Positions 16,804 through 25,455 are shown, counted from the stretch's first letter. The stretch is DNA of 64,000 bases from Lysinibacillus sp. ZYM-1 (GCF_001308875.1 NZ_KQ465109.1:124001-188000); one strand, 5' to 3'. Numbers and translations are program-made. The notes: generated by a model not told the origin, from the sequence alone.

Positions 16804-17235
16804 CTACCATTTAGGCTCAATGATAAATTTCCCTTTCAGCATATCTGGCTTTAAGAGCTGGATTGCGGAAATACTACTAAATTCAATGGATTTTTCTGTA
16901 CTTGTTTTTTCTAATCTCACCACATCCGCAATGGAATTTGTATCGTTCCCCTCATAATCAAAAGCGCGTAACAATGACACCGTGCCACGACATCGATCTT
17001 TATCGACATCCTCTATACGGAAATACTCCGTTTCAAACTGCTTAACCGTATCCATTAACCTTAAATGAGCGCCACTATTGGTAATTAAAAAAAATGGTAT
17101 TGTATCACTCCCGACTATTTTTACAAGCAGCTGTCCGAAATATTTAGAATGAAAATCCATCATAATATCCTGAAGATCCTTCAAATCGCATAAAGCTTCG
17201 CATAAGAAGTGATTTCTTTTTTTCTCACTATTCAA
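16804..17235 (-). CDS. CotY/CotZ-family spore coat protein, cysteine-poor
   Basis: A 143-residue protein with the CotY/CotZ/ExsY pattern: N-terminal helix (LCEALCDLKDLQD), GSDTIPFFL, FETEYFRIEDVD, TVSLLRAFD, VVRLEKT and the final SAIQLLKPDML. CotY and CotZ form the cross-linked crust/exosporium lattice of spores. Those proteins are rich in cysteine; this one keeps only about three, so it cannot form the usual disulfide network. The start is TTG behind AAAGGGGG. It lies about 97 bp upstream of the YheC/D-MurF fusion on the same strand and may be co-transcribed with it. Confidence 0.7.
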   Translation of the reverse strand: MNSEKKRNHFLCEALCDLKDLQDIMMDFHSKYFGQLLVKIVGSDTIPFFLITNSGAHLRLMDTVKQFETEYFRIEDVDKDRCRGTVSLLRAFDYEGNDTNSIADVVRLEKTSTEKSIEFSSISAIQLLKPDMLKGKFIIEPKW

Positions 17236-17294
17236 ATTGTAGCCCCCTTTCTAGTCTGAATAAGTATCTTGGTCCCAGTAAGTAGCCTTCTCGT

Positions 17295-17303
17295 TATAAT
17301 ATG
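17295..17303 (-). promoter_or_regulatory. Possible sigma-K/E -10 element
   Basis: CATATTATA, about 60 bp upstream of the CotY/CotZ-like gene, fits the sigma-K -10 form CATANNNTA. No clear -35 is seen, so this is only suggestive of mother-cell expression. Confidence 0.3.
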
Positions 17304-17343
17304 TAGCGATAAGTAATATGACGACTTTTTCACAAAGAAACTA

Positions 17344-17381
17344 AAAAAACCTCTACCAAACGAAATGAATGGTTAGAGGTT
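17344..17381 (-). terminator. Terminator after HAD gene
   Basis: AACCTCTA/TAGAGGTT stem, followed on the minus strand by TTTTTTTAG. Confidence 0.8.
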
Positions 17382-17393
17382 CTCAGAATCTAA

Positions 17394-18050
17394 TTATTTT
17401 ACGAAGCACGCCAGCAGATCTTGTATATCATATTGTTCTAAGGCATCTATTGTGTAGTGACCTGTAGCAAATGGTAATTGCTTGGTGATGGTATTAGGAA
17501 TGACTACTGTATGAAGTCCCGCCGCCACAGCAGCTCGTGCTCCATTCGGTGAATCCTCAATAGCTACCGCTTCATTTGCACATACACCCAATTGCTCCAG
17601 TGCCTGTAAATACAACTCAGGATGAGGCTTAACATTTGTCACCGTATCAGCCGTACAGTAACAATCGAAGAATGCTCGTAAACCCAGTTTATCTACATAC
17701 TGATCAATCCATTGACGACTTGAACTACTAGCAAGACCAATTTGTAAACCCGCTTCCTTTGCTTGCTGCAATAGATTTAAAATACCAGGTCTAATGACTT
17801 CCACTTCCATTAGCTCTGCATGTTTTTGTTGAATGGATGTACGAAATCCCTCAACATCCAATTCCACTTGATGATGTGTCACTAAATATGTATAAGGATT
17901 AAAAGCTTGTAGATTTGTACCCAGGCATTTAGCATATGTTTCTAATGATAATTCCACCCCATAGCATGCATATGCATCCTTAAAAACTGTATACCAAGCT
18001 GTTTCCGTATCAATAATCGTACCATCAAAATCAAAAATAAGAGCTTTCAT
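17394..18050 (-). CDS. HAD-superfamily phosphatase (beta-phosphoglucomutase-like)
   Basis: Haloacid-dehalogenase hydrolase of 218 residues, subfamily IA. Nucleophile motif DFDGTIIDTE (Asp8), motif II ASSSS, motif III KPHPELY, motif IV EDSPNGARAA. It has the small helical cap of the PGM/GPP group, so it acts on a phosphorylated sugar or glycerol-like metabolite. It resembles B. subtilis YhcW-type proteins; the substrate is not known. Starts at ATG behind AAGGAGG. The SMR efflux genes lie just upstream on the same strand, 23 nt away, so it may share their transcript. Confidence 0.8.
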   Translation of the reverse strand: MKALIFDFDGTIIDTETAWYTVFKDAYACYGVELSLETYAKCLGTNLQAFNPYTYLVTHHQVELDVEGFRTSIQQKHAELMEVEVIRPGILNLLQQAKEAGLQIGLASSSSRQWIDQYVDKLGLRAFFDCYCTADTVTNVKPHPELYLQALEQLGVCANEAVAIEDSPNGARAAVAAGLHTVVIPNTITKQLPFATGHYTIDALEQYDIQDLLACFVK

Positions 18051-18073
18051 GAAAATCCTCCTTAGGTAATCTG

Positions 18074-18445
18074 CTATTCCTGCATGTTATCCGTCACTTC
18101 TGCATTGCTATCGATCTCTCTACCATTTCGATCTCCTTGATTTAACAAAATAACACCGCCTATAATGAGGGCGATCCCCAGCGCAGAGTAAAGGTTAAAG
18201 ATATCGTTCCAAATCACAATGCCTACAATGACCGTCAGGGCGGTGCCGACACCTGACCATATGGCATAGGCTAGGCTTAGGGGCAAGGTTTTCAAGCATA
18301 GTGATAAGCTATAGAATGATATCCCATAGCCAAGAGCTACTGCCACAGAAGGTCCTAAGACAGTAAAGCCATCCGAAAGCTTCAGCATGGTTGTCGCAAA
18401 AACCTCACTGATAATCGAGAGTGTTAAAAATAAATAGCCTTTCAT
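18074..18445 (-). CDS. ebrB: SMR family efflux subunit (EbrB-like)
   Basis: Small multidrug resistance protein of 123 residues with four membrane helices. The proton/drug-binding Glu is in the first helix (IISEVFATTMLK), and LAYAIWSGVGTALT is in the third. The C-terminal polar tail is longer than usual (DRNGREIDSNAEV). It is paired with a second SMR gene 12 nt upstream, as in two-gene heteromeric pumps such as EbrAB or YkkCD. It probably exports cationic compounds in exchange for protons. Confidence 0.8.
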   Translation of the reverse strand: MKGYLFLTLSIISEVFATTMLKLSDGFTVLGPSVAVALGYGISFYSLSLCLKTLPLSLAYAIWSGVGTALTVIVGIVIWNDIFNLYSALGIALIIGGVILLNQGDRNGREIDSNAEVTDNMQE

Positions 18446-18457
18446 CGTGTTAGCCTC

Positions 18458-18781
18458 CTAATGACCACCCGCAAGATTGAGCACCACGACACCCATAATA
18501 ATGCAAAGAATCCCTAGTATCTTCTTGCGATTGAATATTTCCTTATACAGGACAACGCCCACAATGGCTGTTAGTGCAGTGCCTAATCCTGCCCATATGG
18601 CATAGGCAGTACCGATGGGTATGATTTTTAAGGTTACAGCCAAACAATAAAAAGCGGTTCCATAGCCAACCACCACACCGAAAGATGGCCAAATACGAGA
18701 GAAACCTTCCGTGCGCTTTAGCATAGAGCTTGCGAAAACTTCGGCTACAATGGCGATGAATAAAAAACTAAAAGCTGTCAT
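18458..18781 (-). CDS. ebrA: SMR family efflux subunit (EbrA-like)
   Basis: A 107-residue SMR protein with four membrane helices, the essential Glu in VAEVFASSMLKR and GTAYAIWAGLGTALTAIVG in helix 3. It forms a pair with the next gene. Assignment of EbrA versus YkkC names is by analogy only. Related SMR pairs export guanidine-type or cationic drugs; I saw no guanidine riboswitch upstream. Confidence 0.8.
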   Translation of the reverse strand: MTAFSFLFIAIVAEVFASSMLKRTEGFSRIWPSFGVVVGYGTAFYCLAVTLKIIPIGTAYAIWAGLGTALTAIVGVVLYKEIFNRKKILGILCIIMGVVVLNLAGGH

Positions 18782-18811
18782 TTTATGAAAATCCTTTCTT
18801 TGTTGCTGTGT

Positions 18812-19042
18812 TTATACGCTACGATGATTTTCCTCTTCATCCTCGACATACTCTAATATATCTCCCGGCTGGCAGCCTAAAGCCTTACAGATGGCGTTTA
18901 AAGTAGAGAAACGCACGGCTCTTACCTTGCCCGTTTTTAAATTTGAGAGATTGACAATAGAAACATCAACCTTCTCAGCAAGCTCACTCAGCTGCATTTT
19001 ACGATCCGCTAGCATCCGATCTAAGCGAATAATTATAGTCAT
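18812..19042 (-). CDS. XRE family regulator, YozG-like
   Basis: A 76-residue Cro/C1-type helix-turn-helix protein (DRMLADRKMQLSELAEKVDVSIVNLSNLK, then STLNAICKALGCQPGDIL). This short type is usually encoded right after a DUF2975 membrane protein, as here, with 13 nt between the genes. The pair is likely a membrane-linked regulatory unit. Its target is unknown and may be its own promoter. Confidence 0.8.
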   Translation of the reverse strand: MTIIIRLDRMLADRKMQLSELAEKVDVSIVNLSNLKTGKVRAVRFSTLNAICKALGCQPGDILEYVEDEEENHRSV

Positions 19043-19055
19043 ATATTTTCACTTC

Positions 19056-19694
19056 CTAAGCTGTTGCATCATATTCATCTTGGAGAAACGCACCGTAACG
19101 GAAAATACGTGCCATGGTCCAAATCACCAAACCACATAGTAATAGTGTCCAATTAATGCCTGTGAAATGATAGCTGATCCCTGCGATGAAATCAGTCTTT
19201 ACGAACAGTGACTCAAGCTTAAATTGTTGCATCATTAGATAGACGATATATGTCCGGAATGCGCTCACAGTCAAGCTCAACACTATCACACAATACGCAA
19301 TTCTTTCTATTTTTTTACTATTAGCTAGTGAAAATATGATACCTTTTGATAGATTACTTAAAATATTCCTTACTTGGACAACAATTAAAAATAAAATAGC
19401 TATGTATATTGTAGCAGTTAATAGTAATTTCACGACATCTATTTTCGTGTAATGAATATCCTTCACAACCTGCTCGGACAACAACATTTCCAATCCTTCA
19501 AAATGGAAGGAAGCCGTCATACTTGCCTTAGCTAACCAATGATTTACTTCATCCTCTGACACAACCATCGCTCCAACAAAAAAAATGGCCATTAGCGTCA
19601 TGCCAAAAATCATAAGAACCAGGATGATCGTGAAAATGGTACGAAGCCCCTTTGTCAACAATTGAAATTCTTTTCTTTGAATCGTTTGCTTCAT
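19056..19694 (-). CDS. DUF2975 membrane protein
   Basis: Membrane protein of 212 residues with four predicted helices (about 15-45, 85-115, 130-155, 175-200), matching the DUF2975 family that pairs with a YozG-like XRE protein. B. subtilis YoaS/YozG is the analogous pair. It may control the regulator by holding it at the membrane (inference). The start is placed at the second ATG, 9 nt after AAAGGGG; the first ATG touches that site. Confidence 0.75.
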   Translation of the reverse strand: MKQTIQRKEFQLLTKGLRTIFTIILVLMIFGMTLMAIFFVGAMVVSEDEVNHWLAKASMTASFHFEGLEMLLSEQVVKDIHYTKIDVVKLLLTATIYIAILFLIVVQVRNILSNLSKGIIFSLANSKKIERIAYCVIVLSLTVSAFRTYIVYLMMQQFKLESLFVKTDFIAGISYHFTGINWTLLLCGLVIWTMARIFRYGAFLQDEYDATA

Positions 19695-19719
19695 TGTAAG
19701 CATCCCCTTTCTCTATTTT

Positions 19720-19747
19720 ATTATACAGCACATTTTATCTTTATCAA
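19720..19747 (-). promoter_or_regulatory. Sigma-A promoter of the DUF2975-XRE operon
   Basis: On the minus strand, -35 TTGATA (19742-19747), 16-nt spacer, -10 TATAAT (19720-19725). Upstream DNA to 19790 has several TTTATCA/TGATAAA repeats that could bind the XRE protein. Confidence 0.65.
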
Positions 19748-19792
19748 AAATAATTTAATGTTTATCATTAAAATTTTATTGATAAAAATAAA

Positions 19793-19819
19793 ACCCTCAG
19801 CATAAAAATGCTGGAGGGT
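19793..19819 (-). terminator. Terminator after the OpuF operon
   Basis: ACCCTC-AGCAT/ATGCT-GAGGGT stem, followed on the minus strand by TTTTATTTTT. Confidence 0.85.
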
Positions 19820-19828
19820 CATGATAGC

Positions 19829-21352
19829 TTATTGGAGTAGTCCAGCATTAAGTAAATAGGCTCTTGCAACCTCTTCGGCTAGCTTTCCTTCTACATTCAC
19901 TTGAAAATTCATTTCACGCATTTCATCGTCCGTGATTTGATCAGCCAGTTTATTTAATGCTTTTTCTATCTCCGGATATTTGGTCAGCGTCTCTTTCCGT
20001 AGTAACGGTGCTCCTTGGTAAGGTGGAAACAGTGCTTGATCATCCTTTAATACATGGAGCTTGTACTGACGAATTTCACTATCCGTTGAATAAGCATCGA
20101 GTAAGTTGATAGCACCCGATTCGATTGCTTGATAGCGAAGCTTTGGTTCCATCGTTTTAATGGAGGGAAGTGCAATACCATAGCGTTTTTGAATCCCCAC
20201 ATATCCATCTTCACGGTCATTAAATTCTAGTGTAAAACCTGCTTTAACAGCCTGTTCTATTGGTTTAAGGTCCGAAATCGTTTGTAGTTGATACGTCTCA
20301 GCCAAATCCTTCGATACTGCTAACGCATACGTATTGTTATAGCTCATCGGGCTAAGCATAACCATATCAAATTGCTTTAACAGACCATCTCTCGCCTGAC
20401 GGTAGACATCTGCTTGGTTATTGTTGATCGCTTCTTGTTTTAAAAACTCCGAGATGGCCGTGCCTGTAAATTCTGGGTAAATATCAATACTGCCAGATTT
20501 CAACGCATTAAATACAAATGAGGTTTTACCAAGCCCTGGTTTTAATTGCACCGTTAAGTCGGTTTCCTGCTCAATCAATAATTTATACATATTGATGAGA
20601 ATCTCAGGCTCCGCCCCAAGCTTTCCAGCTATCACTATTTCAGCGTGATCTTTGCCATTTAGCAGCGGAATGAAGATCATCATCAAAGCAGCTATACTAA
20701 CGAGACCTATGGCTGTTAATGTTTTTCTAAATGACAGCGATTCGAGCTTTTTGAGCAATACATCGAAGATCAGTGCTAAAATTGCTGCTGGTACAGCCCC
20801 TAAAAGAATAAGCGCAGTATTATTGCGATCAATTCCTAGTAAAATGATATCCCCTAAACCACCTGCTCCAATTAATGCAGCTAATGTGGCTGTCCCAACA
20901 ATTAACACCATGGCTGTTCGAATACCTGCCATAATAACAGGCAAGGCAAGGGGCAATTCAACTTTCAATAAACGTTTAGGCATATTCATCCCCATTGCCA
21001 ATGCCGCCTCCTTCAACGAAGGATCCACTTCTTTAATGCCTGTATAGGTATTTCGGAGAATCGGTAAAAGTGCATAGACCACTAAGGCAATAATTGCGGG
21101 AACTTTGCCAATACCGAATAGTGGAATTAATAAGCCGAGTAATGCTAGCGATGGAATCGTTTGTAGGACTGCACTAATGCCAATAATACTTTCTGCTATT
21201 TTCTTTTTATTGGTTAAATAGATACCTAGAGGAATGGCAATGATGACAGCAAAAAATAGGGCTATGAAGGAGATTTGTATATGTTCTAGTAATGCTGCCA
21301 GAAGCTGTTCCTTTCGTTCCTGAAACATTTCCACAACATTAGTCATGTGCAT
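19829..21352 (-). CDS. opuFB: Osmolyte ABC transporter: permease fused to binding protein (OpuFB type)
   Basis: A 507-residue fusion. Residues about 1-215 are a ProW/OpuCB-like permease with an EAA loop (EAALAMGMNMPKRLLKVELP). From about 230 to the end it is a glycine-betaine-type binding protein (GKLGAEPEILINMYKLL, IDIYPEFTGTA, LSPMSYNNTYALAV). The fusion puts the receptor on the membrane domain, as in the Bacillus OpuF system for betaines and related osmoprotectants. It begins inside the end of the ATPase gene. Alternative ATG starts lie two codons apart behind AAAGAGG. Confidence 0.85.
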   Translation of the reverse strand: MHMTNVVEMFQERKEQLLAALLEHIQISFIALFFAVIIAIPLGIYLTNKKKIAESIIGISAVLQTIPSLALLGLLIPLFGIGKVPAIIALVVYALLPILRNTYTGIKEVDPSLKEAALAMGMNMPKRLLKVELPLALPVIMAGIRTAMVLIVGTATLAALIGAGGLGDIILLGIDRNNTALILLGAVPAAILALIFDVLLKKLESLSFRKTLTAIGLVSIAALMMIFIPLLNGKDHAEIVIAGKLGAEPEILINMYKLLIEQETDLTVQLKPGLGKTSFVFNALKSGSIDIYPEFTGTAISEFLKQEAINNNQADVYRQARDGLLKQFDMVMLSPMSYNNTYALAVSKDLAETYQLQTISDLKPIEQAVKAGFTLEFNDREDGYVGIQKRYGIALPSIKTMEPKLRYQAIESGAINLLDAYSTDSEIRQYKLHVLKDDQALFPPYQGAPLLRKETLTKYPEIEKALNKLADQITDDEMREMNFQVNVEGKLAEEVARAYLLNAGLLQ

Positions 21353-22292
21353 GACCTCTTTCTTTGAAATCCTCTGCCAAATACTGCAGTATAGTCGCTC
21401 GCGTCACCATACCAATAATTTTTCCATCTTCTTCTACGCCTAAAACGTTATGCTGTGTAAATTTTTGAAGAATGTTCGTGAGAGGCTCATTGACAAAAAT
21501 GGTATCCCTAAGCTCACTTGTAGTAACGATTGGTTGCATGATAGCCTGAATATCAAACCTATTGTTTACGGCATTAATCCCTATAAACTGTTGGACAAAA
21601 TCATTCACAGGGTTTTGTACAATCTCTTGTGGAGCGCCAATTTGGACAATTTCTCCATCTTTCATGACACATAGTCGATCCCCAAGTTTCAGTGCCTCCT
21701 GCATATCATGTGAGACAAAGACGATGGTTTTTTGGATCGTACGTTGCATCTCTAGTAAATCATCCTGTAGCTTTGTACGGCTGATAGGATCTAATGCACT
21801 GAAAGGTTCATCCATTAATATAATTTCTGGATCAGCTGCTAAGGCTCGAATGACGCCCACTCTTTGCTGCTCACCCCCAGATAACTCCTTTGGTTTGCGC
21901 TGACGATATTTTTCCGGCTCAAGCCCCACCAACTCTAATAGCTCCTCCACACGCTTTTGGATTTTCGTTTTACTCCATTTTTTTAACTCTGGTACAATTG
22001 CAATATTTTCTTCAATCGTCATATGTGGAAAAAGAGCAATTTGTTGTAATACATAGCCAATACTCCAGCGTAACTCGTGAATATTATAATCACTAATCTT
22101 TTTCCCATTTATCCAAATGGTTCCCTCTGTTAATGGAATTAATCGGTTGATCATCTTTAATAAAGTAGTTTTGCCACATCCACTAGGGCCGATAATAACA
22201 AAAAATTCACCTTTTTTAATCTCTACGTTTAAAGCTTTGACAGCCACATGGTCGTTGCTATACTTTTTTGAGACATTATCAAATGTTATCAT
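21339..22292 (-). CDS. opuFA: Osmolyte ABC transporter ATPase (OpuFA type)
   Basis: ABC ATPase of 317 residues. Walker A GPSGCGKTT, Q-loop, signature LSGGEQQRVGV, Walker B IILMDEPFSALD, H-loop VSHD. A C-terminal extension contains a CBS-type region (residues about 255-305), common in betaine transporter ATPases and thought to sense ionic strength. The start is the ATG behind AAGGAGATG, six codons inside the longest frame. It overlaps the fused permease gene, so both are made from one transcript. Confidence 0.85.
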   Translation of the reverse strand: MITFDNVSKKYSNDHVAVKALNVEIKKGEFFVIIGPSGCGKTTLLKMINRLIPLTEGTIWINGKKISDYNIHELRWSIGYVLQQIALFPHMTIEENIAIVPELKKWSKTKIQKRVEELLELVGLEPEKYRQRKPKELSGGEQQRVGVIRALAADPEIILMDEPFSALDPISRTKLQDDLLEMQRTIQKTIVFVSHDMQEALKLGDRLCVMKDGEIVQIGAPQEIVQNPVNDFVQQFIGINAVNNRFDIQAIMQPIVTTSELRDTIFVNEPLTNILQKFTQHNVLGVEEDGKIIGMVTRATILQYLAEDFKERGHAHD

Positions 22293-22564
22293 CTGCCATC
22301 TCCTTATCATTCACTAATAAAATGTTGAACTCTTGTATTTCTATATATTTCACAAACAAAAGTCATTCCAAACATTTGTAGTAAGGATAGGTGTTTCATT
22401 CCGTTCCAAATTCTTCGATTTTTGACACAAACGTTAATAAGTTATCTTTAAGATTCATAATAGCATTTTAATTCCAATTATGCTTGACTATACCAATCTA
22501 TAAATTGACCGTCAATTGCTAGTTATGAGAAGATTAAAAAAAAGCAATTGAGAGGTAGTGAGGT

Positions 22565-23959
22565 ATGAGCAATCACTTTCAATTTATGCCTATTAGCAAA
22601 CTAGCTGATAAGTTTCCAGAAGACTCTTGGTGGGCAAACCATTACACGGATTTTAGTGATGATGATCTTGCTGCGTACTATGAGGGCGATTTGAAGCTTC
22701 CTTTTCTTGATTTGGATTGGGACATTCCTTTTCCACAGCAAAACAATGTGATAATTATTTTTATAAATGGACATTTAACGGTAGACAATCTTTACAATGC
22801 AGAAACAGATGGTGCGATAGGACTTATGGTGATGGGCAATTTGACGGCTAAAAATATAGCTGTAGGTGGTCAGGAAATCTATGTACACGGGCATCTGACT
22901 GTCGAGGATATTTTGTGCGGCTCCTATAATCATGGGGAAACAATTGTCAATGGCAATCTTCAGGCAACAACATTAGTTCAAGATGACGAGTATCGCTTCA
23001 ACGTAAATGGACAGAAGTCACTACAATGTATCGTCAACGTTTGGCACGGAGATGGTGTTTTTCAGGAACTCCCCATCCGTATACAAGATGTGTTAATTGA
23101 CGAGGTTTTTTGGGATGTGGATGACGATGAAGAAGATATTGGGTTTTCATTCGTCACACTGGTAAGTATTCTTAAAGAAGGACGTTCCGCACTTACTAAT
23201 TTACAAGGAGTCCCCCAATTAACGAAGGCAACGCATGTATATTTTACACGCAATCATATCGATGCGGAAAATATTTTAAAGCTAACTGAGTGTATTCTTA
23301 TGACCGGAGACAAGCCTTGTTTTGATTTTGAGGAACAAGGTGTGCATTTCACTGTTCAACGAGCGCATATCGATGCTGACGGAGACAAAACCAATGATAG
23401 TATTTATATGAAAACTTCACAGTATCATTATTTTATTTGGCTCAATGAGGATCAATCCATTTCTCTATTGAGGAAAACATTAGATGAAGGAGACGAATGG
23501 TGGGACATTACAGAATTATCACAGGAGCATTTAGTGGATATTCAGCATCACTGGATCATGTTGTTAACTTGTATAAATGTTGCAACCCTTTATTTGTCCA
23601 AGATCGAGGTGCAGTATGTAGAACGTATTTTACAACATCCGGAAATTCAAGGGCTTGACGAGGACAACGATGGCTTCTGGGACGGTTCTAAATATTATAG
23701 TTTTCGTCATGCCTATACAGATGACGATGGTGATTTTATCCATGCTCGTATTGAAATTCTGACCCCTGATGAAGCGTATTATTTTTATACACTAGAAAAT
23801 CCATCCTATGTTTCTCGGCACTATCAACCACCTAACCATTTTGGTCGTCAAGAGATAGCTTATTTGAACACTAGACACTGGGAGGCTTCCGAACAATATT
23901 TTGAGAGATTTAAACAATTTATGTCTCAAAATTTTAAGATGGACAGCCCAGCGAAATAA
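22565..23959 (+). CDS. Large acidic protein with beta-helix (bactofilin-like) repeats
   Basis: A 464-residue protein, strongly acidic. Residues about 60-150 carry spaced repeats typical of polymer-forming beta-helices (NGHLTVDNLYN, MGNLTAKNIAVGG, HGHLTVEDILCGS, NGNLQATTLVQ). The rest has several Asp-rich stretches (DIDADGDKTN-type, DEDNDGFWD, DDDGDF) that could bind calcium or be immunity-like sorting regions. No signal peptide. Start at ATG behind GAGAGGTAG. The gene stands alone. Function is unknown; similarity to bactofilin-type or polymorphic-toxin immunity proteins is only by repeat pattern. Confidence 0.7.
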   Translation: MSNHFQFMPISKLADKFPEDSWWANHYTDFSDDDLAAYYEGDLKLPFLDLDWDIPFPQQNNVIIIFINGHLTVDNLYNAETDGAIGLMVMGNLTAKNIAVGGQEIYVHGHLTVEDILCGSYNHGETIVNGNLQATTLVQDDEYRFNVNGQKSLQCIVNVWHGDGVFQELPIRIQDVLIDEVFWDVDDDEEDIGFSFVTLVSILKEGRSALTNLQGVPQLTKATHVYFTRNHIDAENILKLTECILMTGDKPCFDFEEQGVHFTVQRAHIDADGDKTNDSIYMKTSQYHYFIWLNEDQSISLLRKTLDEGDEWWDITELSQEHLVDIQHHWIMLLTCINVATLYLSKIEVQYVERILQHPEIQGLDEDNDGFWDGSKYYSFRHAYTDDDGDFIHARIEILTPDEAYYFYTLENPSYVSRHYQPPNHFGRQEIAYLNTRHWEASEQYFERFKQFMSQNFKMDSPAK

Positions 23960-24088
23960 CAAGGAACTAATTGGCGCTGATGACGTTCTATTAATGATGA
24001 AATCTATTTAATTAGACAACTCTTTATTTCTTTTTCACTCTTTGTCATAATAAGAGATAGCTAAACTTTTGATAGAAGGGAGGGAGAT

Positions 24089-24874
24089 GTGGTCCCAACC
24101 AACATCAGGCCTACTATGAAATACGTAGTTAATTTTTTTAAAGGACTTATGATTGCTGTCGTTATTATTTGTATTTCGTTTTTTATGGTGACACAGTTGT
24201 TTAATACGACAGAAAGAGAAGAGCCTGTCGTCATTGATAATCGCCCAAGTGCGGAAGAGTTTATCGGCAAAATTGCTGAAACGGCACGAAATCTCGGTGC
24301 CAATAATGACTTATATGCCTCTGTAATGATTGCGCAAGCCATTCTCGAAAGTGAGAGCGGACAAAGTGGCCTTGGCTCTGCCCCCAATTACAATCTGTTT
24401 GGCATGAAAGGCAGCTATCAAAATGACTCCGTGAAACTCGAAACATCAGAGGATGATGGTTCAGGTAATCTCTCGACCATTCTGGCTGATTTCCGTAAAT
24501 ACCCTTCCTATGAGGCTTCTATGCAGGACTATGTAAAGTTAATGCGTAATGGGGTATCGTGGAACAAAGATTTTTATGCAGGTGTTTTCAAAAGCAACAC
24601 CACATCCTATACAGATGCGACGAAGTTTTTAACAGGCTCCTATGCCACTGATTCAAAATATAACGACAAATTGAATTCACTCATCGCCCAATATGACCTA
24701 CAGCAATATGACAGCCAGGTTAAAGATAAGAAAACCATTACTGTCACGGATGGTGACTCAATAATAGATATTGCCGAGGTCTATAATGTAAACGTAACCT
24801 CTATTAAACAATGGAATCAGTTGCGATCTGATCGACTTGAAGCTGGTCAACAATTAAATATTTATCATTACTAA
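24089..24874 (+). CDS. Membrane-anchored glucosaminidase with LysM domain
   Basis: Peptidoglycan hydrolase of 261 residues. One membrane helix at about 17-38 anchors it outside. An endo-beta-N-acetylglucosaminidase domain (PF01832 type) spans about 55-205, with MIAQAILESESGQSGLG (catalytic Glu), LFGMKGSY and the YPSYEASMQDY motif. A LysM module covers the last 45 residues (DGDSIIDIAEVYNVNVTSIKQWN). It cuts the glycan strand during growth or sporulation. The GTG start follows AGGGAGGGAG; an ATG 3 nt earlier is out of frame. Confidence 0.85.
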   Translation: MVPTNIRPTMKYVVNFFKGLMIAVVIICISFFMVTQLFNTTEREEPVVIDNRPSAEEFIGKIAETARNLGANNDLYASVMIAQAILESESGQSGLGSAPNYNLFGMKGSYQNDSVKLETSEDDGSGNLSTILADFRKYPSYEASMQDYVKLMRNGVSWNKDFYAGVFKSNTTSYTDATKFLTGSYATDSKYNDKLNSLIAQYDLQQYDSQVKDKKTITVTDGDSIIDIAEVYNVNVTSIKQWNQLRSDRLEAGQQLNIYHY

Positions 24875-24878
24875 TAAT

Positions 24879-24918
24879 AAATCTTCATGCTCGCCAAATT
24901 GAGTATGGAGATTTTTTT
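24879..24918 (+). terminator. Terminator after glucosaminidase
   Basis: Imperfect stem AATCTTCAT-CTC/GAG-ATGGAGATT, followed by TTTTTTT. Confidence 0.7.
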
Positions 24919-24981
24919 GTATGAAACCAATCCCTTTTTTCCAACGTCTTTATGTAAAAATGCGGAAAGGACAGGAATATC

Positions 24982-25425
24982 ATGACGCGTACACAACTGC
25001 TAAGTCTTATCATCATTAATCTTGTGCTTTTGCCATTCATACAGCTCAGCTACAACTTATTATTTATGACCCAAATAGCTGAAAGTTCTTTTCAAGTTTT
25101 CCTGTTCCCTATGTTCATTATTTTATTGAACCTGTTGCTTTGTTGCTGTCGACTCAAGATATCATTTTACGTCCATTGGATCTTTATCTATGTTGGACAA
25201 GGTACTTCATTAGCCTGTTATTTTGTTTGGCATTATAGTCAATTAGAGCCCTTTCCACATATGCCCCCTGGTGAAGCAGCCTTTGATTTATATATGGTAA
25301 CCTTTTTAATTGGATTATGGCAGCTAGTAGCATTATTTATGATCAACATTAGTGCGTTTGTCCTTTATCTACTATGGCAAACCATCCAAAATAAAGACCA
25401 TAAAAAAAAGCTTTATCGAATTTGA
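24982..25425 (+). CDS. Hypothetical membrane protein, 147 aa
   Basis: Four predicted membrane helices (about 7-30, 36-56, 62-85, 103-130) and a basic cytoplasmic tail (KDHKKKLYRI). A His/Pro-rich outer loop (LEPFPHMPPGE) lies between helices 3 and 4. AAAGGACAGG lies upstream of the ATG. No family recognised. It may be read from the same region as the glucosaminidase, but a terminator separates them. Confidence 0.65.
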   Translation: MTRTQLLSLIIINLVLLPFIQLSYNLLFMTQIAESSFQVFLFPMFIILLNLLLCCCRLKISFYVHWIFIYVGQGTSLACYFVWHYSQLEPFPHMPPGEAAFDLYMVTFLIGLWQLVALFMINISAFVLYLLWQTIQNKDHKKKLYRI

Positions 25426-25455
25426 CCTTATAAAGCAAGACATTATATATGGACA

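Noticed and set aside
22311-22564. Sigma-A promoter from TTGACT/TATAAA near 22480
   Set aside because: The spacing between the two boxes is about 9 bp, too short for a promoter.
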